Shown piece after piece: positions 42,189 to 50,954 of a stretch of 51,028 bases of DNA; the first letter of the stretch is position 1; each line of letters starts with the position of its first letter. The notes under the pieces are model-generated. The model was not told the DNA's origin, ran no database searches, and saw nothing but the letters and a program-made list of their open reading frames with translations. Made by a program: the position numbers and the translations under genes. The stretch comes from JBCBKU01 sp038521345 (GTDB lineage: Bacteria > Pseudomonadota > Alphaproteobacteria > Rhodobacterales > Rhodobacteraceae): positions 1-51,028 of the forward strand of contig JBCBKU010000021.1 in assembly GCA_038521345.1 (NCBI GenBank). The letters are read 5' to 3'.

Positions 42189-43720
42189 GCGTGGATGCGC
42201 CCCCGCGCCGCGGCGGGCGCCGCCGAGCCGAGCGAGAGACCCCCGCGCGAGACGTAAACTACCGCGATCTTCGCAGCCCATTTCCGCCCATGGCGGTCTT
42301 TTCGGAGGATCGGATTGAGGCGATCCACCAGTCTGCCCTGAGTGTGCTGCAAGACCTTGGTGTCAAGGTGCTCTTGCCAGAGGCACGCGATCTCTTCCGT
42401 AAGTCCGGCGCCACTGTCGGCGACGACGACATGGTCCGGATCGGGCGTGAGATCGTCGAGGCCTCCATCGCCTCGGCCCCGAACGAGATCGAGCTGAAGG
42501 CGGGCCGGCCCGAACGCGACGTCACACTGGCACTAGGCCGGTTGGTCTTTCAGCCGGGTGCAGGCGCGCCCCATGCCACGGATCGGATCAAGGGTAGGCG
42601 GCCCGGGACGCTAAGCGATTTCACCGATCTCGTCCGCCTGACCCAACACTTCGACGCGCTCCATATGGTTCCCCCGCTGGTCGAGCCGCAGGACATTGAC
42701 CCGCGCGTCCGTCACTATGCGACGACTGCGACAGAACTCACGCTCTCGGACAAGATGCCGTTCATCTTTGCACGCGGGACACCGCAATCGCTCGATGCGT
42801 TCGAGATGATCCGACTGGCCCGAGGTCTTTCGGAGGACGCCTTCGCTGAGGCTGTGCATTGCTACACGATCATCAACACAAACTCGCCCCGACAGATTGA
42901 TATCCCCATGGCGCAAGGCCTGATCGATTTTGCCCGCGCGGGGCAGGTGTCGATCGTGACGCCCTTTACACTTATGGGGGCTATGGCGCCCATAACGGTT
43001 GCAGGCGCTCTGACGCTCAGCCACGCCGAGGCGCTGGCGGCGATCACGCTGACCCAGATCGCACGGCCCGGGGCGCCCGTGTGCTATGGAACCTTCACAT
43101 CGAATGTTGACATGAAGTCGGGCGCACCGGCCTTCGGAACGCCCGAGCATTTCAAGGCGTCGCTCGCTGCCGGTCAGCTGGCTCGGCGGATTGGACTGCC
43201 CTGGAGGTCAGCGGCGGGAAGTGCGGCGGCTATCCCGGACGTTCAGGCGGCGAACGAGACACAATTCGGGCTTTGGGGATGTCTGCTGGCCGGTGCGACG
43301 GTGGTGATCCACGCAGCTGGCTGGCTCGAAGGCGGCCTCACCGTGTCCTACGAAAAGCTCGTTACCGATATGGAAGTGCTCCAGATGGTCGCCGAGCTTT
43401 GCGCGGCTACCGAGGCCGGAGAGGCCGAGATCGGGTTGGATGCTCTGGCCGAGGTCGGGCCGGGCGGGCACTTCTTTGCGGCCGGGCAGACCATGGCGCG
43501 ATATCAGACCGAGTTCTATCCGCCTCTTGTTGCCGATTGGTCAAATTTCGGAACGTTCCATGAACGGGGCGGGCATGATGCCACGACCCGCGCCACGGAC
43601 ATATGGCAAGAGATCCTTGCACCAGCCCCATCCTCGGTCTTGGTTGCTGACCGGCAAGAAGCGATGGAAGCATTTGTGGCGCGACGTACGGAAGAGGGCG
43701 GCGCACCGCCCGTGAGTTAA
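42185..43720 (+). CDS. Non-pyrrolysine MttB-family methyltransferase
   Basis: A 511-residue TIM-barrel protein of the trimethylamine methyltransferase (MttB, COG5598) superfamily. Signposts are FSEDRIEAIHQSALSVLQDLGV near the start and YEKLVTDMEVLQM near residue 400. No amber codon interrupts the frame, so it belongs to the non-pyrrolysine branch, of which MtgB (glycine betaine:corrinoid methyltransferase) is the known example. Such enzymes need a corrinoid protein, and none is seen in this window. Its ATG overlaps the preceding stop (ATGA), and the DAO-type gene follows ten bases later, so a shared pathway is likely. Confidence 0.85.
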   Translation: MSVDAPPRRGGRRRAERETPARDVNYRDLRSPFPPMAVFSEDRIEAIHQSALSVLQDLGVKVLLPEARDLFRKSGATVGDDDMVRIGREIVEASIASAPNEIELKAGRPERDVTLALGRLVFQPGAGAPHATDRIKGRRPGTLSDFTDLVRLTQHFDALHMVPPLVEPQDIDPRVRHYATTATELTLSDKMPFIFARGTPQSLDAFEMIRLARGLSEDAFAEAVHCYTIINTNSPRQIDIPMAQGLIDFARAGQVSIVTPFTLMGAMAPITVAGALTLSHAEALAAITLTQIARPGAPVCYGTFTSNVDMKSGAPAFGTPEHFKASLAAGQLARRIGLPWRSAAGSAAAIPDVQAANETQFGLWGCLLAGATVVIHAAGWLEGGLTVSYEKLVTDMEVLQMVAELCAATEAGEAEIGLDALAEVGPGGHFFAAGQTMARYQTEFYPPLVADWSNFGTFHERGGHDATTRATDIWQEILAPAPSSVLVADRQEAMEAFVARRTEEGGAPPVS

Positions 43721-43730
43721 GGAGGATACC

Positions 43731-45035
43731 ATGACGCAACCCGATGCAATCATCATCGGCACCGGCGTGATCGGCGCGGCGACCGCGTTTGAGATGGCGA
43801 AGAAAGGCTGGAAAACCCTCTCGTTCGACCGGAATGCGCAAGTTGGCCATGGGTCCACCGCCGGATCCTGCGCGATCATCCGCATGCATTACTCGACCTT
43901 CGACGGGACAGCCTTTGCTTGGGAGGGCTATCACTACTGGCGGGACTGGGCCGAATACCTCGGCCTTCCTTCCGAGGCGAACCTCGCCCAGTTCCGGGAA
44001 ACCGGATGCCTCGTGATGAAGACCGAGGAGAATGGTGGTCTTGCCAAACACATCGAGAATTCCAGGGCCTTGAGCATTCCTATCGAGGAATGGGGTCCAG
44101 ATCAGATCCTCGACCGCCTGCCGATCTACGCGCTCGACAGCTTTCACCCGCCCAAACGCAAGGAGGATCCGGAGTTTGGCCAACCGAACGGACGCCATCT
44201 TCTTGGTGCCGTCTACTGGCCGAACGGGGGGTATGTGACCGATCCGGCGCTGTCGTCTCAGAACCTCTTCGACGCCGCGCGCCAGCACGGGGCCGAGGCG
44301 CGGCTGGGCGTCGAAGTTGTGGAGATCCTGAAAGATGGTGGGCACGTCAAGGGCGTCAGGCTGTCCGACGGGGAAGAGATCCATGCACCGGTCGTAGTGA
44401 ATGTTGCGGGCCCTGGATCGTCGGCGATCAACGCAATGGCCGGTGTCACCGAAGAGATGACCATCGCGACCCGGCCGCTCCGGCAAGAGGTCGTTCATGT
44501 GCCTGCGCCCGAAGGATTTGACTTCGAAGGCACGGCGCCCGTCGTCTCGGACAACGATATCGGCGTCTACATCCGGCCAGAGCACGGCAATCACATCCTG
44601 ATTGGTTCGGAAGATCCCGAATGCGACGCCCATGACTGGGTTTCGGCCGACACTGGTTATAACGCCGAGTTCACCGATCAGTGGACGACGCAGGCTATGC
44701 GCTACGCCCAGCGCGTGCCGTCCCTTGGCATTCCATCGAGGACGCGCGGGGTCGTGGATCTTTACGACGCCTCGACGGATTGGATTCCGATTTACGACAA
44801 GGCCTCGCTCGGTGGGTATTACATGGCGTGTGGTACCAGCGGGAACCAGTACAAGAACGCGCCCATCGCGGGCAAGATGATGGCTGCCCTGATCGACTAT
44901 TCAGAGGGCGGCGCGGATCACGATTCTACCCCTCTTCAGTTCCGGCTACCCTACATCGACCGGATCATCGACGTGGGCTTCTATTCGCGAAAGCGCGCGA
45001 TCAACTCGGAATCGAGCTTTTCAGTTTTGGGTTAG
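43731..45035 (+). CDS. FAD-dependent amine oxidoreductase (DAO/sarcosine oxidase-like)
   Basis: A 434-residue flavoprotein of the D-amino acid oxidase fold: FAD loop AIIIGTGVIGAATAFEMA, the active-site-side segment STAGSCAIIRMHYS, the second FAD contact in VVNVAGPGSSAINAM and the closing CGTSGNQYKNAPIAGKM. Related to SoxB and glycine/sarcosine oxidases. It is third in the run after the DMGDH-like and MttB-like genes, preceded by an AGGAG site; its last 35 bases overlap the end of modC on the other strand. Confidence 0.88.
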   Translation: MTQPDAIIIGTGVIGAATAFEMAKKGWKTLSFDRNAQVGHGSTAGSCAIIRMHYSTFDGTAFAWEGYHYWRDWAEYLGLPSEANLAQFRETGCLVMKTEENGGLAKHIENSRALSIPIEEWGPDQILDRLPIYALDSFHPPKRKEDPEFGQPNGRHLLGAVYWPNGGYVTDPALSSQNLFDAARQHGAEARLGVEVVEILKDGGHVKGVRLSDGEEIHAPVVVNVAGPGSSAINAMAGVTEEMTIATRPLRQEVVHVPAPEGFDFEGTAPVVSDNDIGVYIRPEHGNHILIGSEDPECDAHDWVSADTGYNAEFTDQWTTQAMRYAQRVPSLGIPSRTRGVVDLYDASTDWIPIYDKASLGGYYMACGTSGNQYKNAPIAGKMMAALIDYSEGGADHDSTPLQFRLPYIDRIIDVGFYSRKRAINSESSFSVLG

Positions 45036-46113
45036 GATCGCCGCCCATCGCCAACGCCATTGACTTTACGATCGCATAGCAAACCGTGCCTGGGGAGAGC
45101 TCCAACACCTGTGCGGACCGTGCTGTGATCCGCGCAAGAAGCCGGTCTTCCCCAGCCTGAAGTTGCACCAGCCGCTCTGGACCACCTGCGTCTTCTACAG
45201 CGAGGATTGTTGCCGGCAGGATGTTGAGCGCCGAGAGTCCCTCCGGTCGCAGCCGGGAAAGCAGCACGTCTTCGGCAGCGATGCGCACTGTCACGCGCTC
45301 GCCAGGTACAGCGTCTGATCCTGCGAGATATAGAACACCTCCCGACACGGTTAGCGACGTCAGGCCATCTGAGTGACGCTCCAGAACTTTACCCGTGATC
45401 AGTGCACCTGCGGTCCGCGCGCCAAGCGTACCTGCAATCGACATGTCCGAGAAGATCGCGCCGGGCGATCCTGTCCGGGCCACGCGGCCCGCGTCGATCA
45501 CAACGACGTGGGCGGCAAGCCGGGCAACTTCGTCCACCGAATGACTGACATAAAGGATCGGAAAATCCATCTCTTTCCTGAGCCGCGCGAGATAGGGCAG
45601 GATCTGTTCCTTTCGCTCTGCATCGAGGGCGGCAAGCGGCTCATCGAGAAGAAGAAGACGGGGCTGTGCGAGCAGTGCACGACCGATTGCCACCCGCTGA
45701 CGCTCTCCGCCCGAAAGGTCACGGGGGCGTCGGTCAAGAAGAGGCGTAAGCCCCAAGAGGTCCTGAACGCGGCCCGACATCGATGCGTCAATCGGGCCTG
45801 GGACGAACCGGGCACCAAACCCGAGATTTCCCCGTACCGAGAGGTGCGGAAAAAGCCGGGCGTCTTGAAAGACGTACCCGACCCGACGGCGATGTGCAGG
45901 CAGAACGATGCCCTTCGAGGTGTCAAGGAAGGTGGTCTTGTCCAGTGCGATGCGACCCTCGTCCGGCTGGAAGAGCCCGGCGACGGCGTTCACACTGGTC
46001 GTTTTGCCCGCACCCGAGCGCCCAAAAAGTGCCGTCACGCCCGGGCCTGCCTCGAACGCTATGTCAAGGTCGGCCTCGCCGAACCGGTGGCGAAAGGAGA
46101 CAGAGAGTTTCAT
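45001..46113 (-). CDS. modC: Molybdate ABC transporter ATP-binding protein
   Basis: A 370-residue ABC ATPase of the molybdate importer. Walker A is LFGRSGAGKTTSVNAVAG, the signature LSGGERQRVAIGRALL, Walker B LLLLDEPLAALDAE. A C-terminal Mop/TOBE domain (about 290-355; LPATILAVEDAGGPERLVQL) gives the molybdate sensing seen in ModC. Its ATG overlaps the modB stop (ATGA). Its 3' end overlaps the convergent DAO-type gene by 35 bases. Confidence 0.96.
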   Translation of the reverse strand: MKLSVSFRHRFGEADLDIAFEAGPGVTALFGRSGAGKTTSVNAVAGLFQPDEGRIALDKTTFLDTSKGIVLPAHRRRVGYVFQDARLFPHLSVRGNLGFGARFVPGPIDASMSGRVQDLLGLTPLLDRRPRDLSGGERQRVAIGRALLAQPRLLLLDEPLAALDAERKEQILPYLARLRKEMDFPILYVSHSVDEVARLAAHVVVIDAGRVARTGSPGAIFSDMSIAGTLGARTAGALITGKVLERHSDGLTSLTVSGGVLYLAGSDAVPGERVTVRIAAEDVLLSRLRPEGLSALNILPATILAVEDAGGPERLVQLQAGEDRLLARITARSAQVLELSPGTVCYAIVKSMALAMGGDPNPKLKSSIPS

Positions 46114-46805
46114 CGCCCCTCGACCCGGCGCGTGGCGCGGGTTGCGAGCACTTCCGAGACGATCAGCGCCCCCACAGACAGGGCAATTGAAACGGCGATC
46201 AAGCGGGCTGCGGGGGCTTCGGCGCCTGGCACTTGTAAAAGAGCATAGATCGCCGTGGGGATAGTCTGTGTTTCGCCGGGAATGTTCGAGACAAACGTGA
46301 TCGTCGCTCCGAACTCACCCATTGCCTTGGCGAAACCTAGCACCGCTCCCGCAACGACTCCCGGCAGGATCAGGGGCATGGTGATCGTTGCAAATACCCA
46401 AAAGGGAGGCGCACCCAAGGTGCCGGCTGCAGCTTCGAGCCGGCGGTCCACGGCCTCGATGGAAAGGCGAATGGCCCTTACCAAGAGTGGAAACGCCATG
46501 ATTGCAGCAGCCATTGCAGCGCCCGTCCACCGAAACGCGAAGGTGATCCCGAATGCCTGTTCCAGAAAAGCTCCGATGGGTGCGCGTGTACCGAACGTGA
46601 CAAGGAGTAGGTACCCAGTGACGACCGGGGGTAGCACAAGCGGCAAGTGGACCAGGATGTTCAAGAGAAAGCGGCCCGGAAACCGCCAACGGGCAAGAGC
46701 ATAAGCGACGAGGACTGCCACCGGCATGCTGGCCAATGTCGCCCAGAAGGATACGCGCAGGGAAAGTCCAATGGCTTGCCATTCGGCGCCCGAGAAGAGC
46801 TCCAT
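46110..46805 (-). CDS. modB: Molybdate ABC transporter permease
   Basis: A 231-residue inner-membrane permease with five or six helices and the ABC permease EAA-like loop (RRLEAAAGTLGAPPFWVFATITMPLILPGV). The start WQAIGLSLRVSFWATLASMP is typical of ModB. I chose the ATG at 46805, four bases after the modA stop; an upstream reading is frame-shadow of modA. It belongs to modA-modB-modC. Confidence 0.95.
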   Translation of the reverse strand: MELFSGAEWQAIGLSLRVSFWATLASMPVAVLVAYALARWRFPGRFLLNILVHLPLVLPPVVTGYLLLVTFGTRAPIGAFLEQAFGITFAFRWTGAAMAAAIMAFPLLVRAIRLSIEAVDRRLEAAAGTLGAPPFWVFATITMPLILPGVVAGAVLGFAKAMGEFGATITFVSNIPGETQTIPTAIYALLQVPGAEAPAARLIAVSIALSVGALIVSEVLATRATRRVEGR

Positions 46806-46809
46806 CGGA

Positions 46810-47568
46810 CTAACCGGGTGGCGGCAGAAAACCCGCCGCCAGAAAGGCCGCTTGCGCCTCGGCCCCCTGTAGAAAATCCAAGAGTTGGGTGGCGCCATCG
46901 GCGGCCCCATCAACCAATGAAGCTGGGTAGACCACTGGCGCGTGTAACGAAGGGTCAATCCGAGCAACCACCTGAACGCGAGGCTGTGCGAGAGCGTCGG
47001 TCGCGTAGACGATCCCAAGCGCTGCTTCGCCGCGCGCGACGAATGCCAGCGCGGAACGGACATTGTCGGCCTCTGCAAGACTGGGGCGCACTGTTTCCCA
47101 GATATCAAGAGCGACGAGGGCCTCCCGCGCATAAATACCTGCAGGAACAGCATCGGTCAGCGCGACAGCCAGCCGATGCTCGTCGAGGCGGTCCACCATG
47201 GCCTTGGCCGTTAATTCCAAGGGTGCTCCTTCGTCCGCCGGCGCGATCACGACCAACCGGTTTCCGAGGAGATTGTGCCGCGTCTTCGGCATTAAGTGAC
47301 CCTGATCCGACAAGTAGTCCATCCAGTCTGGGCTCGCAGCGATAAACAGATCGGCTGGTGCGCCGGCTTCAATCTGGCGGGCCAGCGTCGAGGACCCGGC
47401 ATAAGATACCTGCACCGCGGGTCCCGCCCACTCGGTCAAGGCCGCATCCAGCCCGCCCCGAAGGCTAGCGGCCGCAAAAACCGTCAGATCCGCGCGCGCC
47501 GGCACGGCCAGAAGGGCGAATGAAAGAGCCAGCGCAGCCCCGTGACAGAACTCCGCCAGTCGGATCAC
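46810..47568 (-). CDS. modA: Molybdate ABC transporter substrate-binding protein
   Basis: A 252-residue periplasmic protein with a signal peptide (about 1-26, cleavage near ARA-DL) and the ModA sequence FAAASLRGGLDAALTEW, YAGSSTLARQIEAGAPADLFIAAS, and DAVPAGIYAREAL, the segments that contact the oxyanion. Start is taken as the GTG at 47568, which overlaps the aroQ stop (GTGA) and gives a proper signal peptide. Confidence 0.94.
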   Translation of the reverse strand: MIRLAEFCHGAALALSFALLAVPARADLTVFAAASLRGGLDAALTEWAGPAVQVSYAGSSTLARQIEAGAPADLFIAASPDWMDYLSDQGHLMPKTRHNLLGNRLVVIAPADEGAPLELTAKAMVDRLDEHRLAVALTDAVPAGIYAREALVALDIWETVRPSLAEADNVRSALAFVARGEAALGIVYATDALAQPRVQVVARIDPSLHAPVVYPASLVDGAADGATQLLDFLQGAEAQAAFLAAGFLPPPG

Positions 47569-48005
47569 GGTGCCAACAACGAGGCCATGCGGCGCAACGC
47601 GAAGGCGTACCCTTCCGGGCCACATCCAGCGATCACCGCATCCGCACGTAGCGATACGTAGGACTTGTGACGAAACTCCTCGCGGCGGTGAATGTTCGAC
47701 ACGTGCACCTCAATCACCGGACCGTCGAACGCTTTCAAGGCGTCCAGTATCGCGATCGACGTGTGGCTGTAGGCGCCCGGGTTGATCACGATCCCAGCGG
47801 AGCCGTCTCGGGCCTCCTGTATCCAGTCGATCAACGCCCCTTCATGGTTGGATTGGCGGAACTCTGTCTCAATGCCCAGCTCGCCAGCAAGTGCCGATGC
47901 GCTCGCTGCGATGTCCGCCAGCGTATCGGCCCCGTAGATCCCCGTCTCGCGGGTGCCGAGCAGATTGAGGTTCGGGCCGTTTAGGACGAGGATTTGTGGC
48001 TTCAT
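47565..48005 (-). CDS. aroQ: Type II 3-dehydroquinate dehydratase
   Basis: AroQ catalyses the third step of the shikimate pathway. The 146-residue protein has the catalytic tyrosine in LLGTRETGIYG, Asn/His in INPGAYSHTSIA, and the histidine region EVHVSNIHRREEFRHKS. Length and motifs are normal. Its stop overlaps the modA start (GTGA), so a biosynthetic gene leads a molybdate uptake operon. Confidence 0.97.
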   Translation of the reverse strand: MKPQILVLNGPNLNLLGTRETGIYGADTLADIAASASALAGELGIETEFRQSNHEGALIDWIQEARDGSAGIVINPGAYSHTSIAILDALKAFDGPVIEVHVSNIHRREEFRHKSYVSLRADAVIAGCGPEGYAFALRRMASLLAP

Positions 48006-48114
48006 GGGCTCAGGAACTTCCGAAACGAATTGTTGTGGGCCGAGTTACCAGTCCGACCGAACCTTGTAAAATCCGGTGCCGGATCGCAGAGTTCCTCGCA
48101 AAAGGAGGATGCGC

Positions 48115-48150
48115 GTGAATCAATTGTCTGCCTTGGGTCAAACCCAATGA
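48115..48150 (+). CDS. Tiny leader ORF coupled to the IolG-like gene
   Basis: An 11-codon reading (MNQLSALGQTQ) starts with GTG at 48115, six bases after a very strong AAAGGAGG (48101-48108), and its TGA at 48148-48150 overlaps the ATG of the next gene (ATGA). The next gene has no good ribosome binding site of its own, so ribosomes probably reach it through this leader. An ATG at 48109 in the same frame is too close to the AAAGGAGG. Confidence 0.6.
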   Translation: MNQLSALGQTQ

Positions 48151-49151
48151 ACGAGAACGCGGAATTGCGTTTGGGCTTGATCGGATGCGGACGGATCGGT
48201 GTCGTCCACGCCGAAGCTATTGGTCGCGCAGAGGGCGCGCGTCTGGTGGCCGTTTCCGATGCCGTCCCAGACGCATCTGCGGCGCTTGCCGACATCCATG
48301 GAGCGGAGGAACGCGACGCGCATGATCTGATATCATCGCCCGACATCGACGCGGTGGTGATTGCTTCGCCAACATCGACCCATGCGGATCTGGCAGAAGC
48401 GGCCGCGCGCGCCGGGAAGGCCATTTTCTGCGAGAAACCGATCGATCTATCCGCAGAGCGGGCGGAGGCCTGTCGCGCGGTTGTTGAAGCGGCCGGCGTC
48501 CCGTTTCTGACGGCATTTCAACGGCGGTTTGACCCCCATATCGCCGACTTGGCGGCGCGGCTTCATGCAGGTGAAATCGGTCGCCCCGAACTCGTTGTCC
48601 TGTCGTCCCGCGATCCCGGACCACCTCCGGTCAGCTACATCGCGACTTCAGGCGGCATCTATCGGGATATGATGATCCACGATTTCGACGTGGCACGTTT
48701 CCTTTTGGGCGAGGAGCCAATCGCCGTTCATGCGACCGGTGCATGCCTCGTTGATCCGGCGATTGCAGACGCTGGCGATGTCGACACGGCGGCCGTGACA
48801 CTGCGCACTGCGCGTGGCGCTATTTGCCAGATCACCTGCTCACGACGGGCAAGTTACGGCTACGACCAGCGGATCGAGGTGCATGGCGAAACCGGAATGC
48901 TTTCGATGGACAATCTCCGCAAGAGTCTGGTGGCGCGATCAGATGGCGCTGGTATGACCCAGTCCCCGTCCAAATACTCTTTCCTTGAGCGCTATGCCGA
49001 CGCCTACGCGGCAGAGATGCACTATTTTGTTGCGCAACTGCGCGCGGGTGCGCCGCTTGGTCCTGATGCACGCGACGGAGTCATGGCGTTGAAAATCGCC
49101 GACGCGGCGACCCTTTCGGCGGCCGAAGGCAGGGTTGTCGAGATCCGCTAG
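48147..49151 (+). CDS. Gfo/Idh/MocA dehydrogenase, inositol 2-dehydrogenase-like
   Basis: A 334-residue NAD(P)-dependent dehydrogenase. N-terminal loop LRLGLIGCGRIGVVHAEAI, catalytic EKP motif in FCEKPIDLS, and further residues MMIHDFDVARFLLGEEP and EMHYFVAQLRAGAP are those of IolG-type inositol dehydrogenases, so myo-inositol or a similar polyol is the best guess. ATG 48147 is used because it overlaps the stop of the leader ORF. No iol gene cluster is next to it; gnd follows after 269 bases. Confidence 0.88.
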   Translation: MNENAELRLGLIGCGRIGVVHAEAIGRAEGARLVAVSDAVPDASAALADIHGAEERDAHDLISSPDIDAVVIASPTSTHADLAEAAARAGKAIFCEKPIDLSAERAEACRAVVEAAGVPFLTAFQRRFDPHIADLAARLHAGEIGRPELVVLSSRDPGPPPVSYIATSGGIYRDMMIHDFDVARFLLGEEPIAVHATGACLVDPAIADAGDVDTAAVTLRTARGAICQITCSRRASYGYDQRIEVHGETGMLSMDNLRKSLVARSDGAGMTQSPSKYSFLERYADAYAAEMHYFVAQLRAGAPLGPDARDGVMALKIADAATLSAAEGRVVEIR

Positions 49152-49420
49152 CTGGCAAGAGTGCGCGTTGAGCGACCCTACAATTGACGAATGCCAAGCC
49201 GAGCGTCGCGGAGAGCTCCGCCTGCTTTAAGACTTTCCGCGAGCGGCCACGCCCAAGATTGCGACCACCAAGGTCAAATGGCGAAGGCACCATCAGCGTC
49301 TTCTCTGCCGGTCGTGTCCAAACCTCAGCCGTGCTCTGATCCGAAGGGTCAAGGCGGCCTTCTGGACAGTGCGCCGAGGGCCGTCTATCCGGGTCCGAAC
49401 GGTGGAAGTGGAGGTCCCGA
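49152..49420. other. Intergenic region before gnd
   Basis: This 269-base region lies between the IolG-like and gnd genes, which are on the same strand. I see no gene, clear promoter or terminator in it; the last 20 bases carry the gnd ribosome binding site (GGAGG). Confidence 0.5.
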
Positions 49421-50833
49421 ATGGGCGACGCAGAGATCGGGCTGATCGGCCTTGGAACGATGGGGGCCATGCTCTCGCTGAATATCGCCGAGAAAGGGTT
49501 TCGCATCGCCGTCTACAACCGGACCGCGGAAAAAACGCGTGCCTTCATGGGGGAGGCCGGAGCGCTTGCCGACCACATCGTGCCCACTGAGACGCTCGAG
49601 GAACTGGTGGCGGCGCTGAAGCCGCCGCGGGCCGTCATTCTGATGGTGCCCGCCGGAGCGGCCGTCGACGAGCAGATCGAGGCTCTGCGGCCCTTGCTGG
49701 GTGCTGAGGACATGATCATCGATGCCGGCAACGCGAACTTTCGGGACACCAATCGCCGCGCAGCCGCCGCCGAGGCAAATGGAGTTCCCTATCTTGGGAT
49801 TGGCGTGTCGGGTGGCGAGGAAGGGGCCCGCCACGGCCCTTCGATCATGGGCGGTGGCCAGGCACAGGCGTGGGACCGCGTTGCGCCGATACTGACAGCT
49901 ATCGCGGCGACCTACGAAGGTCAGCCTTGCGCCACGCTGATGGGTCCTGCGGGTGCCGGCCACTTCGTGAAGGCGGTGCACAATGGCATCGAATATGCCG
50001 ACATGCAGATGATTGCTGAGGTTTACGGGATCCTGAGGGATGGACATGACGAGACCGCGGGGACAATCGCTGCCCGTTTCGAGGCTTGGAATACGGGGCG
50101 TCTTCAATCCTACCTGATCGAGATCGCCGGAAAGGTGGCGGCGGCAAACGATCCTCGGACAGGTGCCGCGATACTTGACGTGATTCTCGACAAGGCCGGG
50201 CAGAAAGGCACAGGTCGTTGGACTGTGATCGAGGCGCAGCATCTTGGTGCGCCGGTGCCTGTTATTGAAGCGGCGGTCGCGGCGCGCAATCTGTCCGCCC
50301 TGAAGGATGTCCGCACGACGGGAGAGGCGCTCTTCGGGGCGGCGCCGCGGTCCCTTGCGGAGCCTTTTACGGACGACGAGCTCGAATCCGCTCTGATTGC
50401 GGGGAAGGTCATGTGTTACGCACAGGGCTTCGAACTTCTGCGACTAGCCGGTGTCGCGTTCGATTGGGATCTGCCGATGCCGGAGATCGCGGAGGTCTGG
50501 CGAGAGGGCTGCATCATCCGGTCAGCAATGCTGAACGACATGTCCGCCGCACTCCGTGATGATCCGGCGCGGAACCTCATGTTTGCGCCCTTCTTCGCCG
50601 GTCTTATTCAGGGCCACGAACCCGCGCTGCGCAAAGTTGTCACCGTGAGCCTGACCCACGGGCTTCCCGTGCCGGCGCTTGCGAACGGGTTGCTCTACTT
50701 CGATATGGTCCGCACCGGCCGGTCGACCGCCAATATGATTCAAGGCCTAAGGGATTTCTTCGGAGCACATGGATTTGAACGGATCGACGCCGAGGGAGCG
50801 CATCACGGACCTTGGGGCAGCGGGCGCGGCTAG
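49421..50833 (+). CDS. gnd: NADP-dependent 6-phosphogluconate dehydrogenase
   Basis: Gnd oxidatively decarboxylates 6-phosphogluconate to ribulose-5-phosphate in the pentose phosphate pathway. The 470-residue protein has the NADP loop IGLIGLGTMGAMLSLNIA, the active-site GVSGGEEGARHGPSIMGGG, and the lysine/asparagine motif GHFVKAVHNGIEYADMQMIAE, then the all-helical C-terminal domain ending in HHGPWGSGRG. Length is that of the long homodimeric form. Preceded by GGAGG. Confidence 0.96.
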   Translation: MGDAEIGLIGLGTMGAMLSLNIAEKGFRIAVYNRTAEKTRAFMGEAGALADHIVPTETLEELVAALKPPRAVILMVPAGAAVDEQIEALRPLLGAEDMIIDAGNANFRDTNRRAAAAEANGVPYLGIGVSGGEEGARHGPSIMGGGQAQAWDRVAPILTAIAATYEGQPCATLMGPAGAGHFVKAVHNGIEYADMQMIAEVYGILRDGHDETAGTIAARFEAWNTGRLQSYLIEIAGKVAAANDPRTGAAILDVILDKAGQKGTGRWTVIEAQHLGAPVPVIEAAVAARNLSALKDVRTTGEALFGAAPRSLAEPFTDDELESALIAGKVMCYAQGFELLRLAGVAFDWDLPMPEIAEVWREGCIIRSAMLNDMSAALRDDPARNLMFAPFFAGLIQGHEPALRKVVTVSLTHGLPVPALANGLLYFDMVRTGRSTANMIQGLRDFFGAHGFERIDAEGAHHGPWGSGRG

Positions 50834-50936
50834 ACCGGGCCATCTGGCGGTGCGTTGCGCCGCAATGGCACCCTGTGGTCAATCGCGGAAACGTGGCTGT
50901 GCACGCAGTCCTGAGCCATCCAGTCTCACGCGGAAA

Positions 50937-50954
50937 TTCCCTGTTAACAGGGAA
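50937..50954. repeat. 18-bp perfect palindrome in the window's final non-coding stretch
   Basis: TTCCCTGTTAACAGGGAA (50937-50954) is perfectly symmetric. Six bases later ACAGGGAAAT (50958-50967) repeats its right half. This is the last non-coding DNA, 103 bases after the gnd stop, in a locally AT-richer stretch; the related half-sites suggest a protein-binding site or a dispersed repeat. Confidence 0.6.

Noticed and set aside
42185..43720. Pyrrolysine-containing MttB
   Set aside because: The frame has no internal amber codon, so no pyrrolysine residue is needed; the non-pyrrolysine branch explains it.
43407..44633. A 408-codon minus-strand reading across the MttB-like and DAO-type genes
   Set aside because: Both genes on the plus strand have clear families and coupled starts; the antisense reading has no domain and follows from high GC codon use.
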